A program made the position numbers and the translations under genes. Below the pieces are notes generated by a model. The model was not told where the DNA came from. It ran no database searches and saw only the letters and a list, made by a program, of their open reading frames with translations. DNA of 64,000 bases from JACDAN01 sp963834825 (GTDB taxonomy: Bacteria > Actinomycetota > Thermoleophilia > Gaiellales > Gaiellaceae): positions 124,001 to 188,000 of the forward strand of contig CAWICZ010000008.1 in NCBI GenBank assembly GCA_963834825.1, read 5' to 3'. Below are positions 44,215 to 52,315 of this stretch, in pieces (the stretch's first letter is position 1; every line of letters starts with the position of its first letter).

Positions 44215-45234
44215 GTGGGCTCCGTGAGGGCGGTCGAGGTTACGCGCGAGGAGGCGCGAAGGATCGCAGTTCGCGCCCAGCTCCTCGACGGCTCGGCGTC
44301 CGGTGTCCTCGACACGGTGCGCCGGCTCGGGTTCCTCCAGCTCGACCCGATCTCGACGGTCGCGCCGCCTCAGCACCTTGTCCTCTGGAGCCGCCTCGGG
44401 AGCTACGACCGTGCTGACCTGGACTGTCTGCTCTGGGAGAAGCGAAAGCTCTTCGAGTGGAACGCATTCATCTGGCCGATCGAGGATCTGCCCTTGCTTC
44501 GGGCACGGATGCGCGAGCGCTGGGGTCACTACAAGCGCGAGCGCTGGGCCCTGGAGTTCCTGAAGGAGCAAGTCGGCCTTCGGCGATACGTGCTGCGGGA
44601 GCTCAAACGGCGGGGTCCGTTGCCCTCCCGAGAGCTCGAGCATTCGGACGCCCGCTTCCACGAGCGGACCGTCTGGTGGGGCACCCGTGCGCAGCTGACC
44701 TGGATGCTGGAGCTCCTGCACCTGCGCGGCCAGATCGCGGTCGCCGGCCGGAGTGGAAGCCATCGCTTGTGGGATCTCGCCGAGCGGGTCTATCCGAAGA
44801 CCGAGACGGTGCCGGCCGCCACCGCGAGACGCACCCTCGCCGAGAGGCGCTTCCGCTCGCTGGGCGTGAAGCTAGAGAGGGGGCGGTTGCTCGCGCACTC
44901 GGAGGCCTGCTCGCGGCCCGTCGGCAATCGCGTCACGTTCCTGTCGCCCTTCGACCGACTCGTCCACGACCGCAACCGCACCGAGGTGCTCTGGGACTTC
45001 CACTACCGCCTCGAGATGTACGTGCCAAAGGCGAACCGCGAGTACGGCTACTACGTCCTCCCGATCCTCCGCGGCGACGACCTCGTCGGTCGGATCGAGC
45101 CGGTCTTCGACCGCAAGTCCCGCGTCCTGCGCGTCGAGAACGTCTGGTGGGAGCCCGGCAAGAAGGAGGTTCCGCTCGACAAGCCGCTTCGGTCGCTCGC
45201 AACGTTCGTGGGCGCGGATACGATCAAGACCTAG
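44215..45234 (+). CDS. AlkX/YcaQ-like winged-helix DNA glycosylase
   Basis: 339 residues, GTG start four bases after cbs. HTH_42 family: LDTVRRLGFLQLDPISTVAP carries the Q-hydrophobic-D catalytic motif (Gln42-Leu-Asp44) typical of YcaQ/AlkX, as opposed to Q-x-Q in AlkZ. FEWNAFIWPIEDLP, TVWWGTRAQLTWMLELLHL and FLSPFDRLVHDRNRTEVLWD are further family signatures. E. coli YcaQ removes alkylated bases and unhooks interstrand cross-links; the same is inferred here. It is followed immediately by the CGS/CGL gene. Confidence 0.85.
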   Translation: MGSVRAVEVTREEARRIAVRAQLLDGSASGVLDTVRRLGFLQLDPISTVAPPQHLVLWSRLGSYDRADLDCLLWEKRKLFEWNAFIWPIEDLPLLRARMRERWGHYKRERWALEFLKEQVGLRRYVLRELKRRGPLPSRELEHSDARFHERTVWWGTRAQLTWMLELLHLRGQIAVAGRSGSHRLWDLAERVYPKTETVPAATARRTLAERRFRSLGVKLERGRLLAHSEACSRPVGNRVTFLSPFDRLVHDRNRTEVLWDFHYRLEMYVPKANREYGYYVLPILRGDDLVGRIEPVFDRKSRVLRVENVWWEPGKKEVPLDKPLRSLATFVGADTIKT

Positions 45235-46389
45235 ATGGAGTTCGAGACCCGAGCGATCCATGCAGGGCAAGATCCGGATCCGGCGACGGGCTCGATGACG
45301 GTCCCGATCTACCAGACGTCGACCTACGTCCAGGAGGCTGTCGGCGTCAACAAGGGCTACGACTACGCGCGCGTCTCCAACCCCACGCGCACGGCACTCC
45401 AGCTCTGCCTCGCTTCGCTCGAGGGCGCCGAGCACGGGGTCGCGTTCAGCTCCGGGATGGGCGCGGTGACCACCGTCATGCACCTCGTGAGCCCGAGCGA
45501 GCGCGTGGTCTGCGTGAACGACGTCTACGGCGGCGTCTACCGGCTCTTCTCGCAGGTGTACGAGCCGAAGGGCTACGAGTTCGAGTTCCTCGGCGTCGAC
45601 GCGATCAACCGGTCGTTGCGCGATCACATCGACGAGCGAACGCGCATCGTCTGGCTGGAGACGCCGACGAACCCGTTGCTGAACATCGTCGACATTCGCG
45701 CCGCCGCCGAGGCGGCGCACGAGGTCGGCGCGATGGTCGTCGTCGACAGCACATTTGCCACCCCGTACCTGCAGCGTCCGCTCGAGCTCGGCGCCGACCT
45801 CGTCGTTCACTCGACGACGAAGTACCTCGGGGGTCACTCGGACGTCATCGGCGGCTTCGTCGCGACGAACGATCCGACGGTCGCCGAGCGCCTCTACTTC
45901 CTCCAGAAGTCGCTCGGCGCCGTCCCGGGCCCGTTCGACTGCTGGCTCGTCCTGCGCGGGCTGAAGACGCTGGCGTTGCGCATACAACGGCACACCGATA
46001 ACGCGAAACAGGTGGCTCAGTGGCTCGCAGGCCACGACGCAGTTGAGTCGGTGCTCTACCCGGGCCTGCCGGAGCATCCGGGGCACGAGATCGCGAAGGG
46101 CCAGATGGACGACTTCGGCGGCATGATCTCGTTCCTCGCCGAGTCCGAGGACGCCGCGGTCGAGCTGGTCGCCCGCACGAAGATCTGGAAGCTGGCGGAG
46201 AGCCTGGGCGGCGTCGAGAGCATGATCGAGCATCCGGCGCGCATGACCCACGCGTCGACGGCGGAATCGACCTTCGCCGCGCCGAAGAGCCTCGTGCGCC
46301 TCTCCGTCGGCATCGAGTCGGTCGGCGACCTGATCGAGGACCTCGAGCAGGCACTCGTGCGGTCCCCCAGTGCCTCGGTTTCGCGCTGA
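45235..46389 (+). CDS. Cystathionine gamma-synthase / gamma-lyase
   Basis: 384 residues. Cys/Met-metabolism PLP family: YARVSNPTRTALQLCLASLE, GMGAVTTVMHLVSPSERVV, WLETPTNPLLNIVDI, and the PLP lysine in HSTTKYLGGHSDVIGG (Lys196). Ends with HASTAESTFAAPKSLVRLSVGIES. Synthase and lyase cannot be separated by eye. ATG directly follows the glycosylase stop. Works with cbs in transsulfuration. Confidence 0.9.
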   Translation: MEFETRAIHAGQDPDPATGSMTVPIYQTSTYVQEAVGVNKGYDYARVSNPTRTALQLCLASLEGAEHGVAFSSGMGAVTTVMHLVSPSERVVCVNDVYGGVYRLFSQVYEPKGYEFEFLGVDAINRSLRDHIDERTRIVWLETPTNPLLNIVDIRAAAEAAHEVGAMVVVDSTFATPYLQRPLELGADLVVHSTTKYLGGHSDVIGGFVATNDPTVAERLYFLQKSLGAVPGPFDCWLVLRGLKTLALRIQRHTDNAKQVAQWLAGHDAVESVLYPGLPEHPGHEIAKGQMDDFGGMISFLAESEDAAVELVARTKIWKLAESLGGVESMIEHPARMTHASTAESTFAAPKSLVRLSVGIESVGDLIEDLEQALVRSPSASVSR

Positions 46390-46689
46390 GCTGAAACTCG
46401 AGGGGAAGACCGGAACCTACGTCGTCGTTCCGTTGGACGTTCCCGCCGTGTTCGGGCGGGCGGTCCAGGTCTACTACCGCACCAACGGACACTCGCAAGG
46501 CGACTTCGTCTGCGAGTGCTCGAACGCTTCCTGCGTAGACCCGATCAGCCTCAGCCCCACTGAATATCGAGACGTTCGAGCTCATCCAACGCGGTTCTTC
46601 CTGGTCCCGGGCCACGAGCTCGAGGAGGTCGAGCGGGTCGTCGAGGAGACCGACCCTTCTTCGTCGTCGAGAAGCCGCTCGTTCCCTAG
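46370..46689 (+). CDS. Small two-part protein: DUF1905-like start and a C-x-C metal-site-like domain (frameshifted)
   Basis: Overlaps the end of the CGS/CGL gene by 20 bases. FRAELKLEGKTGTYVVVPLD is the opening of DUF1905 proteins, but after ~35 residues the text changes to FVCECSNASCVDPISLSPTE followed by HPTRFFLVPGHELEEVERVV, a different small domain with three clustered Cys. As given, the frame runs to 46741; adding one missing base near 46655 gives FFVVEKPLVP and a stop at 46687-46689 (~106 residues), which is how such domains usually end. Fusion, or a splice of two genes by an assembly error, cannot be told apart here. Confidence 0.6.
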
Positions 46690-46767
46690 CGGTCCTGTCG
46701 GCGCGCGGAACGCCCTCAGCAGGGCCGGTGTAGAGGTGTAGACACGCACCTCGAAGGGAGCTCGACG

Positions 46768-47358
46768 ATGAAGCATGCCGTTCTTGCACTTCTGATCGCA
46801 GCCTGCGTCCTCCCCGCCTCGGCGCTCGGGAAAGGTCCCTCCGGGGCTTCGATCGACGGGCCCGGCAGCGGCAGCGGCATCACGTTCTCCGGTGACGGCG
46901 AATACGGTGGATCGCCGCTCGGCAACCTGACGGAGCAGGCCGGCTTCTTCCCGGCCACGTTCGGCCAGGCGCCGAATCCGCTCCTCGCAAACCGTCCGCA
47001 CGGGGACCTCGGCCCGAAGTACACGATCACCTACACCGTTCCGGGGCCGAGCAATGGGCTCAACCAGGTCCGCCAGGACGTCTACCCGTACGCGCACCCC
47101 GCGCCGGTGACCTACATGGAGCCGGGCCAGCCGATCTTCGACATGCAGACCCGTGGCGGCTGGTTCCAGGCCGATGCCGCGCTCAAGCAGACGCTCGTCG
47201 ACGCCGGCCTGCCCAAGAGTGCCCCGGCGGCATCCACGTCTCGGTCCTCGGACGTCCCCACCGGGCTCCTGAGCCTGCTCACCGCACTCGTGCTGGCCGC
47301 GCTGGGCACCACCACGGTGCTCGTCATCCGGCGCCGGACGCGGCCCGCAACCGCCTGA
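46768..47358 (+). CDS. Exported, C-terminally anchored protein of unknown function
   Basis: 196 residues; ATG follows GAAGGGAGCTCGACG. Signal peptide KHAVLALLIAACVLPASALG; Gly/Pro-rich mature part with ITFSGDGEYGGSPLGNLTEQ, GFFPATFGQAPNPLLANRPH and GDLGPKYTITYTVPGP; one C-terminal TM helix (LLSLLTALVLAALGTTTVLV) and a basic tail. Same layout as the protein at 1642-2088 but not the same motifs. No domain recognised. Confidence 0.72.
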   Translation: MKHAVLALLIAACVLPASALGKGPSGASIDGPGSGSGITFSGDGEYGGSPLGNLTEQAGFFPATFGQAPNPLLANRPHGDLGPKYTITYTVPGPSNGLNQVRQDVYPYAHPAPVTYMEPGQPIFDMQTRGGWFQADAALKQTLVDAGLPKSAPAASTSRSSDVPTGLLSLLTALVLAALGTTTVLVIRRRTRPATA

Positions 47359-47380
47359 ACCCCGCATAGGATCGGGCCGA

Positions 47381-48232
47381 GTGGACGCACTCGGCCCGAT
47401 CGACCTCCAGCACCGCGGCACCGAGCGCGTGATCGGCTGCTACCTCCTGGAGACCGACGACGGCCCGGCGCTCTTCGATTGCGGGCCGACCTCGGACATC
47501 GCGGCACTGAAGGAGGGCCTGGGGAGCCGCGGGCTCCAGCTCACCGACGTGCGCCACTTGCTCCTGAGCCACATCCACCTCGACCACGCCGGCGCTGCGG
47601 GTGCGCTCGTCCGCGAGCACCCCGAGCTCCAGGTCCACGTCTCCGAGGTCGGTGCGCCGCACCTGATCGACCCGAGCCGGCTCGAGCGCAGCGCGCGGCG
47701 CCTCTACGGCGAGGCGTTCGACGATCTCTGGGGTGAGCTGGCCCCGGTTCCCGAACAGAACGTCCGCATCGTCGGCACGAGCACGCTCGGGCTCGCAACG
47801 TTCCCGACCACCGGCCACGCGAGCCACCACGTGTCGTACCTGAGCGACGACGGCACGCTCTACGCCGGTGACGCGGCGGGCGTCCGCATCCAGCCCGACG
47901 ACTACGTCGCACCCCCCACGCCGCCGCCGGACTTCGACCTCGACGCCTGGGACCGAACGATCGACGAGATCGGCCGCCGTGACCCCGCCCGCCTGGCGCT
48001 CATTCATTTCGGCGTCGTCGACGAGCCCCAGCCGCACCTCGACGAGCTGCGCGCCCGCCTTCACGCCTGGACGGGAATCGTTCGCGACGGTGCGACGGAG
48101 GAGGAGTTCCTCGCCCGGACGAGCGCCGAGCGCGACCGCGAGAGCCGGAACCCGGACATCGTCGAGAAGGCGATGCCACTGTGGCAGTCCTACGCAGGGA
48201 TCCGCCGCTATATCGACACGCTGGCCGAGTGA
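47381..48232 (+). CDS. Metallo-beta-lactamase fold hydrolase
   Basis: 283 residues, GTG start. LLLSHIHLDHAGAAG holds the H-x-H-x-D-H metal site (His64, His66, Asp68, His69); FPTTGHASHHVSYL, LYAGDAAGVRI and RLALIHFGVVDEP supply the later His and Asp ligands. Glyoxalase II-like layout with an extra C-terminal helical region. Probably a cytosolic thioester or ester hydrolase; substrate unknown. Confidence 0.87.
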   Translation: MDALGPIDLQHRGTERVIGCYLLETDDGPALFDCGPTSDIAALKEGLGSRGLQLTDVRHLLLSHIHLDHAGAAGALVREHPELQVHVSEVGAPHLIDPSRLERSARRLYGEAFDDLWGELAPVPEQNVRIVGTSTLGLATFPTTGHASHHVSYLSDDGTLYAGDAAGVRIQPDDYVAPPTPPPDFDLDAWDRTIDEIGRRDPARLALIHFGVVDEPQPHLDELRARLHAWTGIVRDGATEEEFLARTSAERDRESRNPDIVEKAMPLWQSYAGIRRYIDTLAE

Positions 48233-48357
48233 TCGCCCGCGGGATACGATCATTGTCCACCGCCGGAAGCGCATCGTCGCGCATGGCCTAACGAGGCCAG
48301 GGAGGCGCGACTCTGCCGACGACGACTCGCGAGATTGATTGAAGGAAGGACGAAGTC

Positions 48358-49164
48358 ATGGCTTCAGCAACCGCCGTACGACCAGAACTGTCGGAGGAGG
48401 ACTTCGCGCGCCTGGTCGCGCTGATCAAGGACGCCGATACCGTCGAGCTCAAGCTGACGGTGCCGGAGCACGATCAGCGCGCGACCATTGCCGCACTGGG
48501 TATCGATCCCCTCGACTCCCAGATCCGGCAGGTGTTCTTCTTCGACACGCCGGACCTGACGTTGGACAAGCAAGGCGTCGTGGTTCGCGCCCGCCGCGTG
48601 CAGAAGAAAGGTGACGACTCGGTCGTCAAGCTGCGCCCGGTCGTGCCCTCCGAGCTTCCCGCCAAGTTCCGCGGGTCGCCGAGCTTCGGCGTCGAGGTCG
48701 ATGCGATGCCGGGAGGGTTCGTCTGCTCAGGCTCGATGAAGCGGGCGATGGACCCGACTGCAGTGCACGCACATGTACGCGGGGAGAGCTCCGTGCGCAA
48801 GCTGTTCTCGAAGGAGCAGCGGGCGTTCTTCGCCGCGCACGCACCCGAGGGCGTCGAGCTGGACGACCTGTTGCTTCTGGGCCCGATCTTCGTCCTCAAG
48901 GTGAAGTATGCGCCCGAGGACTTCGCGCGCAAGCTGGTCGCCGAGCTCTGGATGTACCCGGATGACACGCGGATTCTCGAACTGTCCACGAAGTGCGCGC
49001 CGACGGAGGCCTTCCAGGTCGCTGCCGAGACCAGGGCGTACCTGACCGAGCGTGGCGTGAGCCTCGGGGGCGAGCAGCAGACCAAGACCCGGACGGCGCT
49101 CGAGTTCTTCGCCAATCAGCTGGAGGCAGGAAGTGGCAAAGCCAGGCGTAAGCGCGCTGACTGA
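48358..49164 (+). CDS. CYTH-like phosphate-binding protein
   Basis: 268 residues, ATG after GAAGGAAGG. The N-terminal beta strand reads DTVELKLTVPEHDQ, a reduced form of the CYTH E-x-E-x-K triad; QVFFFDTPDLTLDKQGVVVR and VVKLRPVVPSEL continue the tunnel fold, and FVLKVKYAPEDFARKLVAEL and RILELSTKC supply further Lys/Glu strands. CYTH/TTM proteins bind or hydrolyse tri- and polyphosphates. Its end overlaps the ppk gene by 32 bases, so the two products should be linked in polyphosphate metabolism. Confidence 0.82.
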   Translation: MASATAVRPELSEEDFARLVALIKDADTVELKLTVPEHDQRATIAALGIDPLDSQIRQVFFFDTPDLTLDKQGVVVRARRVQKKGDDSVVKLRPVVPSELPAKFRGSPSFGVEVDAMPGGFVCSGSMKRAMDPTAVHAHVRGESSVRKLFSKEQRAFFAAHAPEGVELDDLLLLGPIFVLKVKYAPEDFARKLVAELWMYPDDTRILELSTKCAPTEAFQVAAETRAYLTERGVSLGGEQQTKTRTALEFFANQLEAGSGKARRKRAD

Positions 49165-51247
49165 GCACGCCCCGTCCCGCAACCCGGAGCCCGACGTCGA
49201 CGCCGAGTCGCGTTTCCTGAACCGTGAGTTGTCCGTGCTCGACTACAACGCGCGCATCCTCGCGTGTGCCGAGGACGAGTCGCGCTCGCCGCTCGAGCGG
49301 ACGCGCTTCCTGGCGATTCTCGGACGAAACCTGGATGAGTTCTTCCAGATTCGCGTGTCGGGTCTGCGCGAGCAACTGATCGCCGGCGTACCGGGCACCT
49401 CACCGGACGGCATGAGCCCGCGCGAGCAGCTCGACGCGATCCGCCTCCGCGCGCAGGAGCTCGTCGCGCGCCAAACTCACATCTTCGAGAAGCAGCTCCG
49501 CCCTCAGCTCTCGGTCGACGGTATTCGGATCACGGACTGGGCCGATCTGAAGAAGGCGCAGCGGGAGGAGCTCGGCAAGGTGTTCGAGGAGCGGGTGTAC
49601 CCCGTCCTGACCCCACTCTCTGTCGATCCCGCTCATCCGTTCCCGTACATCTCGGATCTCTCCCTCAACCTCGCCGTCGTCGTACGCGATCCGGACACAG
49701 GAGTGCGGCGGTTCGCACGCGTCAAGGTCCCGCCGTTGCTGCCGCGCTTTGTGAAGCTGTCAGGCGGGCGGCGATTCGTGCCGCTCGAGCAAGTGATCGC
49801 CGCACACGTCGAGCGCCTCTTCCCAGGGATGAAGATCGTCGCTCGCCATCCATTCCGAGTGACACGGGATGCCGACGTCGAGGTCGAGGTCGACGAGGCC
49901 GACGACCTGATGGAGACGCTGGAATCGCTTCTGCGCGGACGGCAGCGTGCACCAGAGGCGGTTCGGCTCGAGGTGACGACGTCGATGCCGCAGCGGCTGC
50001 GTTCGATCCTGCTGCGAGAGCTCCGATTGTCGTCCTCCGACCTCTACATCATCGACGGGTTACTCAACCTTGGTGCGCTCTGGTCGCTGACCGAGCAGAA
50101 GGAGCCTGCGGCCAAGGGAACCCGGGGGGTCGGCGTGACGCCGCCCGAGCTGGGTGCGCCGCTTTCCGAGCCGCCAGACATCCTCTCGACGCTCAGCGAG
50201 CGCGACGTCCTCGTCCACCATCCGTACGACCGCTTCTCGACATCGGTCGAGGCCTTTGTCGACCAGGCTGCAGACGACCCCGACGTCCTCGCGATCAAGC
50301 AGACGATCTACCGCACGTCTGACGAAGGCGAGGCACCCGTCGTTCGCTCGCTCGTGCGTGGCGCAGAGTCCGGCAAAGAGGTCGTTGCCCTCGTCGAGCT
50401 CACCGCCCGCGGCGACGAGGAAGCGAACATCGCGTGGGCCCGAACACTTGAGAAAGCGGGAGTCCATGTCGTGTACGGCGTCGTCGGGCTGAAGACCCAC
50501 GCCAAGATCGTGCTTGTCGTCCGCCAGGAGGGCGACACGATCCGCCGCTATTGCCATGTGGGCACGGGGAACTACAACCCGGAGACGGCGACCACATACG
50601 AGGACGTCGGGCTGCTCTCCAGCGAGGTCGAGCTGGCCGCAGACGTCGCGGATCTGTTCAACCGCCTGACGGGGTACTCGAACGGCAACGGCTACCGGAG
50701 GGTTCTCGTCGCGCCGGGGATGCTCCGCAGTCGGCTCCTCGAGTTGATCCGCGCCGAGACGGAGGCGCCCGACGGGCGGATCGTGCTGAAGATGAACAGC
50801 CTCGTCGACCCTCAGATGATCGACGCGCTGTACGAGGCGTCCCAGGCGGGAGCCGAGATCGATCTCATCGTGCGCGGCATCTGCTGTCTTCGTCCCGGGG
50901 TGAAGGGGATGTCGGAGCGGATCCGAGTCCGGTCGATCGTCGGCCACTTCCTCGAGCACTCGCGGATCTTCCGGTTCGGCAGCGACGCGCGCGGCCCTCG
51001 CTACTACATCGGCTCGGCCGACCTGATGCAGCGGAATCTCGATCGTCGGGTCGAGTGCGTCGCACCGGTCACCGACCCTGCACTGACCGTGCGGCTGGCG
51101 GAGATTCTCGCGGTCAACCTCGCCGACGACGTCCTCGCGTGGGAGCTCCGACCTGGAGGCTGGAGCAAGGTAAAGACGAAGGCCGGCCTCAACACGCAGA
51201 GACGGCTCCAGGAGCTTGCAGAGAAGCGCGCCCTCGGCGGCGCCTAG
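49133..51247 (+). CDS. ppk: Polyphosphate kinase PPK1
   Basis: 704 residues, GTG start. The N-terminal domain (RFLNRELSVLDYNARILACA; FLAILGRNLDEFFQIRVSGL) and head domain (HPFPYISDLSLNLAVVV) precede two phospholipase-D-like halves. GLKTHAKIVLVVR bears the autophosphorylated His456, and RYCHVGTGNYNPETATTY the second His475. Makes polyphosphate reversibly from ATP. Overlaps the CYTH gene upstream, consistent with one transcript. Confidence 0.94.
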   Translation: MAKPGVSALTEHAPSRNPEPDVDAESRFLNRELSVLDYNARILACAEDESRSPLERTRFLAILGRNLDEFFQIRVSGLREQLIAGVPGTSPDGMSPREQLDAIRLRAQELVARQTHIFEKQLRPQLSVDGIRITDWADLKKAQREELGKVFEERVYPVLTPLSVDPAHPFPYISDLSLNLAVVVRDPDTGVRRFARVKVPPLLPRFVKLSGGRRFVPLEQVIAAHVERLFPGMKIVARHPFRVTRDADVEVEVDEADDLMETLESLLRGRQRAPEAVRLEVTTSMPQRLRSILLRELRLSSSDLYIIDGLLNLGALWSLTEQKEPAAKGTRGVGVTPPELGAPLSEPPDILSTLSERDVLVHHPYDRFSTSVEAFVDQAADDPDVLAIKQTIYRTSDEGEAPVVRSLVRGAESGKEVVALVELTARGDEEANIAWARTLEKAGVHVVYGVVGLKTHAKIVLVVRQEGDTIRRYCHVGTGNYNPETATTYEDVGLLSSEVELAADVADLFNRLTGYSNGNGYRRVLVAPGMLRSRLLELIRAETEAPDGRIVLKMNSLVDPQMIDALYEASQAGAEIDLIVRGICCLRPGVKGMSERIRVRSIVGHFLEHSRIFRFGSDARGPRYYIGSADLMQRNLDRRVECVAPVTDPALTVRLAEILAVNLADDVLAWELRPGGWSKVKTKAGLNTQRRLQELAEKRALGGA

Positions 51248-51256
51248 CGTCCCGGC

Positions 51257-52315
51257 TCAGGCCGGAGCGGCGGCGAGGACCATGGCTTCGCGGTACGCGG
51301 CGACGTAGTCGTCGACCATCCGCTCAGGCGAGAACCGCTCCTCCACATAGCGCCGGCACTCGAGCGGATCCAGCGCATCGGCGGCCTCGAGCGCCTCACC
51401 CATCTCCCGATAGTTCTGGACGATGATCCCCGAGCGGCCGTGCTCGATCACCTCCGGCACTGCGCCGCGGTTCGTCGCGATTACCGGCGTCCCGCAGGCC
51501 ATCGACTCGATCATCACCAGGCCGAACGGCTCCTCCCAGTCGATCGGGAACAGGGTCGCGCGCGCGTCCTGGAGCAACTCGACCTTCGTCCCGTGTGAGA
51601 CCTCGCCCAGGTATTCGATCCCGTGGATGCCGAGGTGGGGCTCGACGAATTCCTCGAAGTACTCCCTCTCCTTGGGCTCTCGCCGCTTCCCCGCGATCTT
51701 CAGCGGGAGCTCGCACTCCATGGCGACCGCGATCGCCCGGTGGCACCCCTTGTCGGGGCTCATCCGGCCCAGGAAGAGGAGGTAGTCGCCGGTGTGGGGC
51801 TTGCACGGGTAGACGGAGAGGTCGAGCGCGTTCGGGCAGTTGGCGAGCCAGGGCAGCTCGGGCTTCGGACGCCGCTGGTTGAGCGAGAGCGAGATCAGCT
51901 GGAGGTTCGGCAGGAGCCCGGCGAGCTGCTCGTACATCTCGCCCGGCTCGCCGTCCAGCGGCCCGTGCACGGTGTGGACGACCGGCGTCTGGACGAGGCC
52001 GGAGAGGACCAGGCCTGTCATCCCGGTGTGGTCGTTGATGACGTCGAACTCGTGGTCGTTCGTGTAACAGGCGAGGCCGTGGTTCAGCTCCCAGTGCGAG
52101 CGCCCGATCCACTGGCTGGGCGCCTCCTCGTAGACGTAGTGGAGCTTGGCCTTCGTCGACGAATCGCCTGAGGCGAAGAGCGTGACGTCGTGGCCGGCGT
52201 CGACCAGGCCGTCGGCGAGGAGCGAGACGATCCACTCGATCCCCCCGTAGCCCGACGGCGGCACCGGAAACCAGGCCGGGCTGAGGACGGCGACCCGCAA
52301 TCGCTCGCCGTTCAC
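51257..52315 (-). CDS. Glycosyltransferase, GT4-like
   Basis: 352 residues; GTG 52315 overlaps the stop of the debranching-enzyme gene (GTGA). LSPAWFPVPPSGYGGIEWIV is the glycine-rich acceptor-side loop, FLGRMSPDKGCHRAI starts the nucleotide-sugar half and EPFGLVMIESMACGTPVIA carries the E-x7-E donor site. Cytosolic, retaining GT-B enzyme. Coupled to a glycogen-debranching-type enzyme, so a role in a storage or surface glucan is possible. Confidence 0.87.
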   Translation of the reverse strand: MNGERLRVAVLSPAWFPVPPSGYGGIEWIVSLLADGLVDAGHDVTLFASGDSSTKAKLHYVYEEAPSQWIGRSHWELNHGLACYTNDHEFDVINDHTGMTGLVLSGLVQTPVVHTVHGPLDGEPGEMYEQLAGLLPNLQLISLSLNQRRPKPELPWLANCPNALDLSVYPCKPHTGDYLLFLGRMSPDKGCHRAIAVAMECELPLKIAGKRREPKEREYFEEFVEPHLGIHGIEYLGEVSHGTKVELLQDARATLFPIDWEEPFGLVMIESMACGTPVIATNRGAVPEVIEHGRSGIIVQNYREMGEALEAADALDPLECRRYVEERFSPERMVDDYVAAYREAMVLAAAPA

